Of a DNA stretch of 64,000 nucleotides, positions 35,095 through 43,739 are shown one piece after another; position 1 is the stretch's first letter; each line of letters starts with the position of its first letter. The stretch lies in assembly GCA_017399105.1 (NCBI GenBank), contig JAFQEJ010000035.1, forward strand, positions 1 through 64,000, written 5' to 3'. The stretch is from Clostridia bacterium. Lineage in GTDB: Bacteria > Bacillota > Clostridia > Oscillospirales > CAG-272. The position numbers and the translations under genes are program-made. The notes under the pieces are model-generated. The model saw only the letters and a program-made list of their open reading frames with translations. It was not told the origin of the DNA and ran no database searches.

Positions 35095-35763
35095 TTATCT
35101 GAAGTCAAATCTTGTGCCTGTCTGCTCGATTCTTGCCCTGCCGGCGGTGATTTCGGTCATTCTTTTGAGAAAATCTTCAAAAATTGTATCTTTTACAGCA
35201 AGTTTCAGCATAACCTCAGCACCGAAATCATTGCCGTCCTCGATGGCTCCGAAGGAGGGCAGCTCATAGGCGACCTTCTGATAATCCGAATAATCACAGC
35301 GCAGGGTAAATTCGGTATAGCCCTCGTAGCTGACAATATGCGCTTCGCCCACAGCCTGCGCCGCAGATGCGGAATAGGCACGCACAAGACCGCCAGCTCC
35401 CAGAAGAATGCCGCCGAAATAGCGCGTAACCACGATGCAGGCATCGGTAAAGCCGCTCTTGCGGATCACATCAAGCACCGGCATACCGGCAGTTCCCTGC
35501 GGCTCCCCGTCATCCGAGAAGCGCATGATGTTATTCTCCGCAATGGAATAGGCATAGACATTGTGAGTGGCATCCGAGTATTTGCTTTTCATGGCGGCGA
35601 TGAAGGCAAGTGCTTCGACTTCGGTTTTGCAGGGGATCGCGTGGCCGAGAAACTGTGATTTGCGCTCCACCATTTCCACATGCGCCTCACGCTCGAGTGT
35701 GGTATAAAGCTTCGGTTTCGCGGGTTCGGCATCGGTGCATTTATTCTTCTTCACTGGTCTCAT
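35095..35763 (-). CDS. yigZ: YigZ/IMPACT family protein
   Basis: 222 residues. IMPACT N-terminal fold with ERKSQFLGHAIPC, RFSDDGEPQGTAGMPVLDV and VVTRYFGGILLGAGGLVRAY, followed by the small EF-G-V-like C-terminal domain. Family members bind nucleic acid or ribosomes; function is unsettled. The start overlaps the end of hflX by 23 nt. A GTG three codons later (35754) has better spacing to AGAGAGG and could be the true start. Confidence 0.9.
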   Translation of the reverse strand: MRPVKKNKCTDAEPAKPKLYTTLEREAHVEMVERKSQFLGHAIPCKTEVEALAFIAAMKSKYSDATHNVYAYSIAENNIMRFSDDGEPQGTAGMPVLDVIRKSGFTDACIVVTRYFGGILLGAGGLVRAYSASAAQAVGEAHIVSYEGYTEFTLRCDYSDYQKVAYELPSFGAIEDGNDFGAEVMLKLAVKDTIFEDFLKRMTEITAGRARIEQTGTRFDFR

Positions 35764-37066
35764 CCTCTCTGCCTATACGGTATCGATTCAACTGTCCGCG
35801 CATCTTGGCATCCACGGTTGCAACCACGGTTACGCCCTCTGCACCGTAGTCCACGCTCTCTACCGTAGCATTTTTATAAAGCTGAGCAAGTGCGCCCTGC
35901 TCATTGTTGGGAATCACAAAGGTTTCGCGGGTCTTTCCGCCGAGAGCAATCTGCTCCAGCTTGGCTACCAGCTCCTCCATGCCGTCGCCCTCCTTTGCAG
36001 ACACGAATACGGCGCTCTCACGGGCAAGCTCGGCACGGCAGCGATTGATCAGTCCTTCATCTGCCGCATCACACTTGTTGAAAACATAAAGAATAGGCTT
36101 TCCTGCAGCACCGAGTTCGGCAAACAGCTGCTCGGACACCCTGATCTGATCGGGACATTCGGGGTCGGAGGCGTCGGCAACCAACAGAATTGCGTCAGCC
36201 CATGCCACCTCATCTAACGTTGATTTGAAGGCTTTGATAAGATAATGGGGCAGGTTGCGTATAAAGCCTACCGTATCGGTGAGCAGCACCTCACTGCCAC
36301 CGGGAAGCGCAAATTTTCGCGTTGTGGGATCAAGAGTGGCAAAAAGCTTGTCCTCGGCGAGAATGCCGGCACCGGTGAGCCGATTGAGCAGAGTGGATTT
36401 TCCCGCATTGGTATAACCTGCAATCGCAACCTTAAAAATACCCGAACGTTCCCTCGCCCGACGCTGAACACCGCGGTTCTTTTCGAGGATGGCGAGCTCC
36501 TCCTCAAGGGCATTCATACGACGCTTGAGATGACGCCGATCGCTCTCCAGCTTAGTTTCACCGGGACCGCGTGTACCGATACCGCCGCCGAGACGGGAGA
36601 GCTCGGTCCCCTTTCCCATGAGGCGGGGAGCGGTATACTTGAGCTGCGCCAGTTCAACCTGAAGCTTACCTTCGCCGGTGGTGGCATGGAGTGCGAAGAT
36701 ATCGAGGATGAGCATACTGCGGTCGATGACACTGATCTCATGCTCCTTGGTGGAGAGATCATCTTCCAGGTTCTTGATCTGGGAGGGCGACAGTTCACAG
36801 TCGAAGATGACCATGTGGATACCATTGTTTCGGCAGAGCTCCGCAATCTCTTCCACCTTGCCGCTGCCGATATAGGTACGGGCATCGGGTGCGCTCTTAG
36901 CCTGTACAACGCTGGCAAAGGCTTCGCCTCCCGCCGTATCGAGCAATCGCGCAAGCTCTCCCAGAGATGTCTCGATCTCGCGTTCGCTGTCATCGGGAAG
37001 CATAACACTTACAAGGACCGCGCGGGGCGCTTCTTCGGTTTTATCAAAAATCTTCTGTTCCATCAC
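35741..37066 (-). CDS. hflX: GTPase HflX
   Basis: 441 residues. Ribosome-splitting GTPase used under stress. N-terminal HflX domain (AQLKYTAPRLMGKGTELSRL, GTRGPGETKLESDRR), then the G domain with AGYTNAGKSTLLNRLTG, TLDPTTRK, LLTDTVGFIRNLPH and FNKCD. The first codon is GTG (37066) directly followed by ATG (37063); AAAGG lies 9 nt before the GTG, and either may be used. Overlaps yigZ, forming a two-gene unit. Confidence 0.95.
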   Translation of the reverse strand: MMEQKIFDKTEEAPRAVLVSVMLPDDSEREIETSLGELARLLDTAGGEAFASVVQAKSAPDARTYIGSGKVEEIAELCRNNGIHMVIFDCELSPSQIKNLEDDLSTKEHEISVIDRSMLILDIFALHATTGEGKLQVELAQLKYTAPRLMGKGTELSRLGGGIGTRGPGETKLESDRRHLKRRMNALEEELAILEKNRGVQRRARERSGIFKVAIAGYTNAGKSTLLNRLTGAGILAEDKLFATLDPTTRKFALPGGSEVLLTDTVGFIRNLPHYLIKAFKSTLDEVAWADAILLVADASDPECPDQIRVSEQLFAELGAAGKPILYVFNKCDAADEGLINRCRAELARESAVFVSAKEGDGMEELVAKLEQIALGGKTRETFVIPNNEQGALAQLYKNATVESVDYGAEGVTVVATVDAKMRGQLNRYRIGREDETSEEE

Positions 37067-37107
37067 AGATCACAACCTTTCATGGAATAATATAAATAAA
37101 AAACGGC

Positions 37108-37155
37108 GCAAAAACAGACGGCGGTGTCACGCTGATCGCGCAAATATCCGCCGTC
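37108..37155 (-). terminator. Terminator of rpmE
   Basis: GACGGCGG (37117-37124) pairs with CCGCCGTC (37148-37155); on the minus strand TGTTTTTG follows. Inner CGCG bases may add pairing. Confidence 0.7.
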
Positions 37156-37178
37156 GATTTTGTTCCATTTGCGAGAAA

Positions 37179-37391
37179 TTACTTCGCAGCCTTTGCTGCT
37201 TCCAGACGCTTCTTGAACTTGTCGAGCTTTCCGCCTGCGTCTACGAACTTCTGCTTACCCGTAAAGAAGGGATGGCACTTGGAGCAAATTTCAACACGCA
37301 TATCGCCCTTTGTGGACTTGGTTACAACCTCAGCACCACAAGCGCATCTGATCGTGACTTCTTTATATTCGGGATGGAGTCCTTCCTTCAT
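37179..37391 (-). CDS. rpmE: 50S ribosomal protein L31, zinc-binding form
   Basis: 70 residues. [19 protein letters not shown] and [17 protein letters not shown] are standard L31 motifs, and the cysteines (CACG, CSKC) are kept, so this is the zinc (C+) form. Start chosen at ATG 37391 since GAGGTG lies 8 nt upstream; an upstream GTG would spoil that. A single-gene unit. Confidence 0.97.
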   Translation of the reverse strand: MKEGLHPEYKEVTIRCACGAEVVTKSTKGDMRVEICSKCHPFFTGKQKFVDAGGKLDKFKKRLEAAKAAK

Positions 37392-37429
37392 CTTTAGCAC
37401 CTCTTTGCATTAGTATTCATAATGTAATT

Positions 37430-37458
37430 ATTATAACATAGTTTTTTTTGAATTGCAA
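37430..37458 (-). promoter_or_regulatory. SigA-type promoter of rpmE
   Basis: Minus strand TTGCAA (37453-37458), 17 nt, TATAAT (37430-37435), about 38 nt before the start. Confidence 0.75.
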
Positions 37459-37501
37459 TAGTTTTTTATAAAGTTTTTTGCTGAATTTTCAAGGAATTTT
37501 C

Positions 37502-39568
37502 TTATTTTTCCACCAGCACAACGATGGAGTAGGGTCTGAGCAGCACTGTGTCGGTCACATCGGTATCCTCATAGATATTATCGGTATGATCGGCGTCCAC
37601 ATAATAATAGCTGTATTGTCTGCCGTCGGTGCCGTTCAGGGTAAGCTGAGCAGGCTCGGCTCCGTCATTGACCAGCAGAATGGCACTCGTGCCGTCAGGA
37701 CGTACACCTGCTGCTGCCCAGACATGCTTGTAGTCATCCTCACAACCCACAACCTCGCTTGTCACGATATCGGTACCGCCGGGAAGATGCTTCATGATCA
37801 GTGAAGAGGGATAATAGTTTACCTTATCTGGAATCAAACGGTTGGAATCCTTCGGATCATAGGAGAGCATGGTGTAATATTTGTGGAGATAGCAGTTATA
37901 AATCCAGAGTCCGTATCCCTTTGCGCCGCAGTTGAAGAGTTCGATCGCAGCCTCAGCTGCGAAAATGCGGGTCATATAGTCCTTGCCGCTCTCCTCCGAG
38001 GATGCACTGCCTGAGAACGCGAAGGTTCCAAGCTCGCTGACAACGACCGGTCTGCCATCGCTCTGAGCAATCATTTTCTTCACCTCGGGAATGATGTAGG
38101 TGGAAACAGTGCCGCGCACATCGTTGCCCTCCACCTTGTCGCCTGATTCCACGGTTGCAAGATAGACGTGATAGCCGATGATATCCATGGCATCGCCGCA
38201 TTCTTTATCCATATCGGTAATGCGGTTGGCGTTGCCGTTGTCTGCTGCCATCCAGAAAACCGGTCCGTCAAAAGCCTGAATCATGGTCTTTTCGCGAATA
38301 CCGAGACGCTTCAGATGCTCATCGAATTTGTTATACACCGCCACAAGGGTATCCTGACCGCCCTTGAGCTGCTCAGGCTCGTTATAGAAGGAGAAGCCCT
38401 TCACGCAGGTGTAGCCCTTTTCCTCCACCAGATGATACATGATGGCGGCAAAGGTCTCGGCATATTCGTCAAGGCTGATGACATTCAGATCATTGCCGCG
38501 TCCCAGCTTATTGCCGTTCGCATCGGTGGAAGCCAGCCAGTTTTCATTGTTCGGGCAGAATCCCAGCGCTTCCGAACCGTTGTCCCAGTTGCCGAGAATA
38601 ACATACAGTCCCTTTTCCTCAAAATGATCGAGTAGTTTATAGAAGGCTTTCAGATAGGCATAGTTCAGCGCAGGGAAGCCCGCTCCCTCTCCCTGTGCGT
38701 CAGAACGTTCGGAGAACTTGGGCGAGAAGATAAAGCCACTCTCAAAATCGGTGTCAAAGGGATCATCATTGTCATTGATCGGCTCCCACATGGTCATCGA
38801 AACACAGAGACGCACATACTGCATGCCGCTGTAATCGATCATGTCAAAATATTCCTGCCAGAGTTTATCCAGCTCATTTTCGTTGGTGGAATAGGGAATG
38901 TGCTGAGAGCGAACCTCCCATTCACCGCCGTTGACCAGATTCATAAACACATAGGAAGAAAAGTCAAAATTAACGCCGCCGCCGATGATATCGGGATTGA
39001 TAACCTCGCCGAAATTGAGATTAAGAGTACTCTTCATATTGTCGGGAACCTCGGTCAGAAGCGCTTCGGAAGAATCGTATATCATATCAAGCTCCTCAAA
39101 GGTAAATCCGTTTTCGTCTACATAATGCTCCAGGAAGTATTCCACAGCCCGCTGTGTCCCCTTGGCGCTGTCGCCGATAATCACCAGCTTTTTTCCGTCT
39201 ACAAGCCGAATGATAAAATCACCGGTATCAAGTCCTTCGGCAGAGCTGATATCGCGCACTGTCCGACCTACCAGTATTTCCAGCTCGGCAAGCTCGGGAT
39301 TCTCGGATTTTGTCCAATCCGAGGTCAGTGTAAGCGACACGCCGGTCTTTTCCAGAATTCCTTTTTTCAGAGTCGAAGCCGCCTTGACTTCGATATCCTC
39401 TGCTGTATCGCCGCGCACGATAAGAATATCCTCACTGAGGACAAAGGTCGGTGCCGCAGCTTTGGTTTCGGGTGCTGTTGTCACATCGGATATGCCCGAT
39501 TCATCATTGCACCCAACAAAAAGCAGCACTGTAAACAGTACCATAATGAGAGCTGAAAATTTTTTCAT
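37502..39568 (-). CDS. Glycoside hydrolase lipoprotein (clan GH-A barrel)
   Basis: 688 residues. Lipobox LFVGC (Cys 20). Residues 40-165 resemble the N-terminal domain of alpha-glucuronidase-type enzymes (DILIVRGDTAEDIEVKAA, LEILVGRTVRDIS, LVIIGDSAKGTQRAVEYFL). The main part is a TIM barrel with the GH-A acid/base motif GFSFYNEPEQ and a nucleophile candidate VVVSELGTF; a beta domain closes the protein. It resembles cellulase/GH5- or GH39-like enzymes, but family and substrate remain open. Surface-bound, so it likely cuts polysaccharides before uptake. Own promoter at 39605. Confidence 0.82.
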   Translation of the reverse strand: MKKFSALIMVLFTVLLFVGCNDESGISDVTTAPETKAAAPTFVLSEDILIVRGDTAEDIEVKAASTLKKGILEKTGVSLTLTSDWTKSENPELAELEILVGRTVRDISSAEGLDTGDFIIRLVDGKKLVIIGDSAKGTQRAVEYFLEHYVDENGFTFEELDMIYDSSEALLTEVPDNMKSTLNLNFGEVINPDIIGGGVNFDFSSYVFMNLVNGGEWEVRSQHIPYSTNENELDKLWQEYFDMIDYSGMQYVRLCVSMTMWEPINDNDDPFDTDFESGFIFSPKFSERSDAQGEGAGFPALNYAYLKAFYKLLDHFEEKGLYVILGNWDNGSEALGFCPNNENWLASTDANGNKLGRGNDLNVISLDEYAETFAAIMYHLVEEKGYTCVKGFSFYNEPEQLKGGQDTLVAVYNKFDEHLKRLGIREKTMIQAFDGPVFWMAADNGNANRITDMDKECGDAMDIIGYHVYLATVESGDKVEGNDVRGTVSTYIIPEVKKMIAQSDGRPVVVSELGTFAFSGSASSEESGKDYMTRIFAAEAAIELFNCGAKGYGLWIYNCYLHKYYTMLSYDPKDSNRLIPDKVNYYPSSLIMKHLPGGTDIVTSEVVGCEDDYKHVWAAAGVRPDGTSAILLVNDGAEPAQLTLNGTDGRQYSYYYVDADHTDNIYEDTDVTDTVLLRPYSIVVLVEK

Positions 39569-39604
39569 ATGATATTCCCCGTAATATATAGTAATACTAT
39601 AATC

Positions 39605-39633
39605 ATTTTATCACATTACGATCTGAAAATCAA
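39605..39633 (-). promoter_or_regulatory. SigA-type promoter of glycosidase lipoprotein gene
   Basis: Minus strand TTGATT (39628-39633), 17 nt, TAAAAT (39605-39610). It lies between thiC and the lipoprotein gene, where I find no clear terminator. Confidence 0.6.
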
Positions 39634-39671
39634 GCTCAACGGTACCGTGTATACAAATTACAACCGATTAT

Positions 39672-40976
39672 TTATAAAATATCGATATATTCGCCATTTA
39701 ATGCTCTATTCATGCTTCTGACCGCACAAAATTTTCCGCACATAGAACAACTGTCCTCCTGCTCGGGCGCTCTGTCTTCGCGGATACTTTTTGCTGTTTC
39801 GGGATCAATCGAGCACTTCCACTGCCCCTCCCAGTCAAATGTGCGTCTCGCGTCTGCCATGGCATCGTCGATATCGCGGGCATGAGGCACCTTCTTCGCA
39901 ATATCCGCAGCGTGTGCCGCAATGCGGGATGCAATGATTCCCTGCTTCACATCATCCACATTGGGAAGTGCAAGATGCTCAGCGGGTGTAACATAACAGA
40001 GGAAAGCCGCCCCCGAGGCTGCTGCGATTGCACCTCCGATAGCAGATGTGATATGATCGTAGCCCGGCGCAATATCGGTAACGATAGGACCGAGCACATA
40101 GAAGGGGGCGCCCATACAGATAGTTTGCTGAAGCTTCATGTTGGCTTCGATCTGATCCATCGGCATGTGTCCGGGACCTTCCACCATAACCTGTACATCC
40201 CGCTCCCATGCGCGCTTCGTCAGCTCACCGAGGCGGACCAGCTCCTCGATCTGGCAGACATCGCTTCCGTCTGCAAGACATCCCGGACGGCAGGCATCTC
40301 CGAGTGAGATGGTCACATCGTATTCGCGGCAGATCTCGAGAATCTCGTCATAATATTCGTAGAAGGGATTCTCCTCTCCTGTCATGCACATCCATGCGAA
40401 TACAAGCGAGCCGCCCCTTGAAACAATATTCATCTTCCGCTTGTGATTTTTAATCTGCTCGATTGTCTTGCGCGTAATGCCGCAGTGAAGGGTAACAAAA
40501 TCCACACCCTCTTCGGCATGAAGTCTGACCACATCGATAAAATCCCTGGCGGTGAGCGCAGCAAGATCGCGCTGATAATGAATCACGCTGTCATATACGG
40601 GCACGGTACCGATCATGGCAGGGCACTCGGCGGTCAGCTTTTTTCTGAAAGGCTGCGTATTTCCGTGTGAGGAAAGATCCATAATCGCCTCGGCACCCAA
40701 TTTTACCGCCGCCATGACCTTCTGCATTTCGATGTCATAATCCTTGCAGTCGCGGGACACACCGAGATTCACATTGATCTTTGTCCGCAGCATAGAGCCA
40801 ACACCGTTCGGTTCGATACAGCGATGCAGTCTGTTCGCACAGATGACAACCTGCCCTTTTGCAACAAGAGCGCAAATTTCTTCCTCACTTCGGTATTCCT
40901 TGGCAGCGACCGCCTTCATTTCGGGTGTGATGATACCGCGTCTTGCAGCATCCATTTGAGTTGTGTAGCTTCTCAT
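39672..40976 (-). CDS. thiC: Phosphomethylpyrimidine synthase ThiC
   Basis: 434 residues. Radical SAM enzyme that turns aminoimidazole ribotide into the thiamine pyrimidine. Markers are VGSMLRTKINVNLGVSRDC, MDLSSHGNTQPFRKKL, VEGPGHMPMDQIEANM, GAPFYVLGPIVTDIAPGYDH and the C-terminal iron-sulfur motif CSMCGKFCAV. Cys spacing is C-x2-C-x3-C; enteric ThiC has C-x2-C-x4-C. It has the short length known from anaerobes. Expression is under the TPP riboswitch at 41051-41140. No other thi gene is adjacent. Confidence 0.97.
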   Translation of the reverse strand: MRSYTTQMDAARRGIITPEMKAVAAKEYRSEEEICALVAKGQVVICANRLHRCIEPNGVGSMLRTKINVNLGVSRDCKDYDIEMQKVMAAVKLGAEAIMDLSSHGNTQPFRKKLTAECPAMIGTVPVYDSVIHYQRDLAALTARDFIDVVRLHAEEGVDFVTLHCGITRKTIEQIKNHKRKMNIVSRGGSLVFAWMCMTGEENPFYEYYDEILEICREYDVTISLGDACRPGCLADGSDVCQIEELVRLGELTKRAWERDVQVMVEGPGHMPMDQIEANMKLQQTICMGAPFYVLGPIVTDIAPGYDHITSAIGGAIAAASGAAFLCYVTPAEHLALPNVDDVKQGIIASRIAAHAADIAKKVPHARDIDDAMADARRTFDWEGQWKCSIDPETAKSIREDRAPEQEDSCSMCGKFCAVRSMNRALNGEYIDIL

Positions 40977-40995
40977 ATAATTCTCCTTTTCATAG

Positions 40996-41036
40996 ATTAA
41001 AATAAAAAACGGGCAATCCTGATGGATTGTCCGTTT
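40996..41036 (-). terminator. Riboswitch-controlled terminator before thiC
   Basis: AAACGGGCAATCC-tgat-GGATTGTCCGTTT (41007-41036), then TTTTATTTT on the minus strand. It lies between the TPP aptamer and the thiC start, so TPP binding probably allows it to form and stop transcription. Confidence 0.9.
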
Positions 41037-41050
41037 AAAGCTGGCTGAAT

Positions 41051-41140
41051 CTTCCTACGGCGGCATTATCCGCATCAGGTTAAGGGTCGAAGCTTTTCTT
41101 ACTTCCTCTCAGCCCGGCATACCGAGCTCCCCTGTCGTTG
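41051..41140 (-). promoter_or_regulatory. TPP riboswitch (THI element)
   Basis: The minus strand carries the conserved blocks in order: CGACAGGGGAGCTC, GGGCTGAGAGGAAGT, TTCGACCCTTAACCTGATGC, GGATAATGCCGCCGTAGGAAG. These match the TPP aptamer core (CTGAGA and ACCTGATCTGGATAATGCC-type boxes). It sits in the thiC leader, followed by a terminator, so it is a transcriptional off-switch responding to thiamine pyrophosphate. Confidence 0.97.
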
Positions 41141-41158
41141 CTGTTTAATTGTAATTAT

Positions 41159-41187
41159 ATTATACACCTTTGGCTTATACATTGCAA
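41159..41187 (-). promoter_or_regulatory. SigA-type promoter of thiC leader
   Basis: Minus strand TTGCAA (41182-41187), 17 nt, TATAAT (41159-41164), about 20 nt before the aptamer. Confidence 0.75.
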
Positions 41188-41226
41188 TACTTACAATAAA
41201 TATTTTTCATCAAAAATCTGAATCTG

Positions 41227-41255
41227 TTGAAATTCAATTGTAATTATGATATACT
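41227..41255 (+). promoter_or_regulatory. SigA-type promoter of Gfo/Idh gene
   Basis: TTGAAA (41227-41232), 17 nt, TATACT (41250-41255), 56 nt before the start at 41312. Confidence 0.7.
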
Positions 41256-41311
41256 GAATGCAGGTAAATGAAAATATCCATTCCGATATTCACATTTGGA
41301 GGTTTACAATC

Positions 41312-42298
41312 ATGTTAAAAGCAGCTATGTTAAGCAAATGGCATGTACATGCCGAAGGCTATGCCCGCGAGCTCCAGAACAGCGGCAAGGTGGAAATCAA
41401 GGCGGTCTGGGACGAGGATGCGGCAAGAGGTGCTGAATGGGCAGGACGCATCGGAGCCGATTTCGAAGCTGATCTCGATACACTGCTCGCCCGCGAGGAC
41501 ATTGAGGCGGTTTTCTGCTGCACACCTACCACCATGCACACCGAAGTGCTCATCAAGGCAGCAAAAGCAGGCAAGCACATTTTCACCGAAAAGGCTCTGG
41601 CCCCCACCGTTGCCGAATGCATGCAGATCAAGGAAGCGGTTGATGCGGCAGGGGTTACCTTCGCCATCTCCTATCCCCAGCGCGGCAGAGGCATGGTCAA
41701 GTTTGCCAAGAAAATGCTCGACGAGGGCGCTTTCGGCAGAGTCACCAATGTCCGCATGAGAGATGCACACAGCGGTGTGTCGAATCACTGGCTCCCCGCA
41801 TACTGGTTTGAGAAAAAGGATGCAGCAGGCGGCGCCATGATGGATTTAGGCTGCCATCCCATGTACATCCTCGCCTATCTGCTGGGCAAACCGAAGCGCA
41901 TCTGCGGCATGTTCTCTGCTCCATTCGGCACCCAGGTAGACGAAAATGCCGTTTCTGTCATCGAATTTGAAAACGGTGCCATCGGTGTTGCCGAGACCGG
42001 CTTTGTATCCTACAATTCTCCCCAGACGCTTGAAATCTACGGCACAGAGGGTACACTCATCGCCCACGGCGAGGGCGATGTGAAGTTCACCTCCAAGAAG
42101 CTTGAGGGCATGGTAAACGGCTTCATCACACCTGCTCTGCCAAAGAACAATCCCGCTCCCATCATGCAGTTTGTCGATGCCTGCATCAACGGCACGGGTT
42201 CACCTGCTGATCTTGGCATGGAGGATGCCATCGCTCTCACAGAACTGCTTGAGAATTCCTACATCGCCGACGAGAAGAACGAGATTGTCAAGCTGTGA
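41312..42298 (+). CDS. Gfo/Idh/MocA-family oxidoreductase
   Basis: 328 residues. N-terminal Rossmann domain, unusually starting MLKAAMLSKWHVHAEGYARE in place of a glycine-rich VGxGxxG loop, then CCTPTTMHTEVLIKAAKAGK and FTEKALAPTVAEC (EKP variant EKA), and C-terminal DLGCHPMYILAYLLGKP. The family oxidises or reduces sugars and inositols with NAD(P); the substrate is unknown. TTTGGAGGT before the ATG decides the start; a longer frame from 41258 would begin at the promoter. Its stop overlaps the start of the next gene. Confidence 0.88.
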   Translation: MLKAAMLSKWHVHAEGYARELQNSGKVEIKAVWDEDAARGAEWAGRIGADFEADLDTLLAREDIEAVFCCTPTTMHTEVLIKAAKAGKHIFTEKALAPTVAECMQIKEAVDAAGVTFAISYPQRGRGMVKFAKKMLDEGAFGRVTNVRMRDAHSGVSNHWLPAYWFEKKDAAGGAMMDLGCHPMYILAYLLGKPKRICGMFSAPFGTQVDENAVSVIEFENGAIGVAETGFVSYNSPQTLEIYGTEGTLIAHGEGDVKFTSKKLEGMVNGFITPALPKNNPAPIMQFVDACINGTGSPADLGMEDAIALTELLENSYIADEKNEIVKL

Positions 42299-42774
42299 GC
42301 TTCCGTGAACTGATCCGAAAAAACAAACAGCTCCCCGCCGCCGACTGTATCGAGCTCCTGAAGCGCGAAAAGCGGGGTGTGCTCTCTGTCATTGGTGACA
42401 TGGGCTACCCCTACGGCATGCCGATGAACCACTTCTACAATGAAGAAGATAGTGCCATCTACTTCCACTGCGGCAGGATCGGGCACAGACTGGATGCACT
42501 GAGGCAGAATGACAAAGTCTCCTTCTGTGTCTTCGATGAGGGATGCCGCGAGGATGATGAGTGGGCACTGAAGGTACGATCGGTCATTGTGTTCGGCAGG
42601 ATTGACGTGATCGACGACATGGATATGATCGCAGACATTGCCACCAAGCTCAGCCATAAATTCACGCAGGATGAAGATTACATTCGCCGCGAGATTGAGG
42701 GGCACGCCCATCGGACGCTGCTGCTCAGACTGAAGATTGAGCACATCTGCGGCAAGCTGGTTACAGAATCATAA
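42295..42774 (+). CDS. Pyridoxamine-5'-phosphate-oxidase-like flavoprotein (NimA-like)
   Basis: 159 residues. Split-barrel flavin-binding fold: LKREKRGVLSVIGDMGYPYG then MPMNHFYNEEDSAIYFHCG, and GHRLDALRQNDKVSFCVFDE, as in NimA/general stress FMN-binding proteins. The GTG start overlaps the stop of the oxidoreductase gene (GTGA), so the two are translationally coupled. Activity could be flavin- or F420-like reduction; not resolvable. Confidence 0.85.
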   Translation: MSFRELIRKNKQLPAADCIELLKREKRGVLSVIGDMGYPYGMPMNHFYNEEDSAIYFHCGRIGHRLDALRQNDKVSFCVFDEGCREDDEWALKVRSVIVFGRIDVIDDMDMIADIATKLSHKFTQDEDYIRREIEGHAHRTLLLRLKIEHICGKLVTES

Positions 42775-42779
42775 AATCG

Positions 42780-42815
42780 AAATGGGATGACGAGATCAAC
42801 TGTCATCCCATTTTT
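42780..42815 (+). terminator. Terminator after oxidoreductase pair
   Basis: AAATGGGATGAC pairs with GTCATCCCATTT, followed by TTT. It lies between convergent genes. Confidence 0.88.
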
Positions 42816-42821
42816 ATGCCT

Positions 42822-43739
42822 TCATAATACGGCTTCCATAAGCTCCATCGCGCGAAGCTCAGCCTGTTTTGCAGCTTCAAGGTGTTCGATCAGCTTTACC
42901 TTTACTGCGGCATCGGTCACATCGCGCGTCCGCTTCAATTCATATGCCGCCTGCCATGCCGTATGAATTCCACGGTAAAGTTCTGCAAGCTCAACCTCGC
43001 CGTATCGCTCAAAATAATGCCATGCGTACCATTTCAGTGCGGCGTATATACCGAGATTGTACTCAAGATTCCAGTTATTGTCAGTAAGCTTCTCACGCAC
43101 AAATGCGATAAGCGCGTCATAGGCGGCAATTCCCTTGGCGTTGTCGCACCACTCCTCACCTCGCAGATGGGAAAGTGCCAGCTTTTTGGTATCGGAAAGA
43201 ATCTGTGCGCTCTCCTTCCCCGACCTTCCCGTGACGGTGAGCACCGACAGTATGGGCAGATCAAGCTTACCAAGCTTTTCATAGGGCACCTCGCCCTCGC
43301 TGCCATCGATTTTGAGGGTGAGCAGCTTTCGGGCGTCCTCGTCATAGCCGCAGATGATGCCCCATTCGCATCCGCTGATATCCCATGCCACAGCTGCAGT
43401 ACCGCTATCGATGGAAGCCTTGATCATTTCAATCGCAAGCTGTCTGCGCTCCGCCTCAACAGCATCCTCACCCCAGAGCCGCTCTGCATAATCGCAGATA
43501 AGACCGCCTGATTCAACCCAGGACTTCTGCGCTTTGAATTCCCAGATGCTTGTGGCGCTGGGGCAGAGCGTCGCGGAATCGATCCACATGCGGAAGGCAA
43601 AGCCGCTTGTGGCGACGATATCCTCCGCACAGGCAGAGTATTCGCTGCATCTCAGCGCCGCCGAGAGTGATTTTACAAGCGAGAAGAGATAACCGGTGGT
43701 GTCGGTCGTTCCCGCGAAGGTAACATTAAGCTTTTTCAT
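42822..43739 (-). CDS. Uncharacterised protein, BtrH-N-like
   Basis: 305 residues, soluble. The N-terminal half has features of the butirosin-biosynthesis-H-like fold (SEYSACAEDIVATSGFAFRM with a possible catalytic Cys, VAWDISGCEWGIICGYDE, LRGEEWCDNAKGIAAYDALI), and the C-terminus is helical. Assignment is tentative. The ATG at 43739 has AAAGGAG 7 nt upstream, and the gene overlaps the end of the AraC/GyrI regulator gene, so both are made together and probably belong to one detection or resistance unit. Confidence 0.6.
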   Translation of the reverse strand: MKKLNVTFAGTTDTTGYLFSLVKSLSAALRCSEYSACAEDIVATSGFAFRMWIDSATLCPSATSIWEFKAQKSWVESGGLICDYAERLWGEDAVEAERRQLAIEMIKASIDSGTAAVAWDISGCEWGIICGYDEDARKLLTLKIDGSEGEVPYEKLGKLDLPILSVLTVTGRSGKESAQILSDTKKLALSHLRGEEWCDNAKGIAAYDALIAFVREKLTDNNWNLEYNLGIYAALKWYAWHYFERYGEVELAELYRGIHTAWQAAYELKRTRDVTDAAVKVKLIEHLEAAKQAELRAMELMEAVL

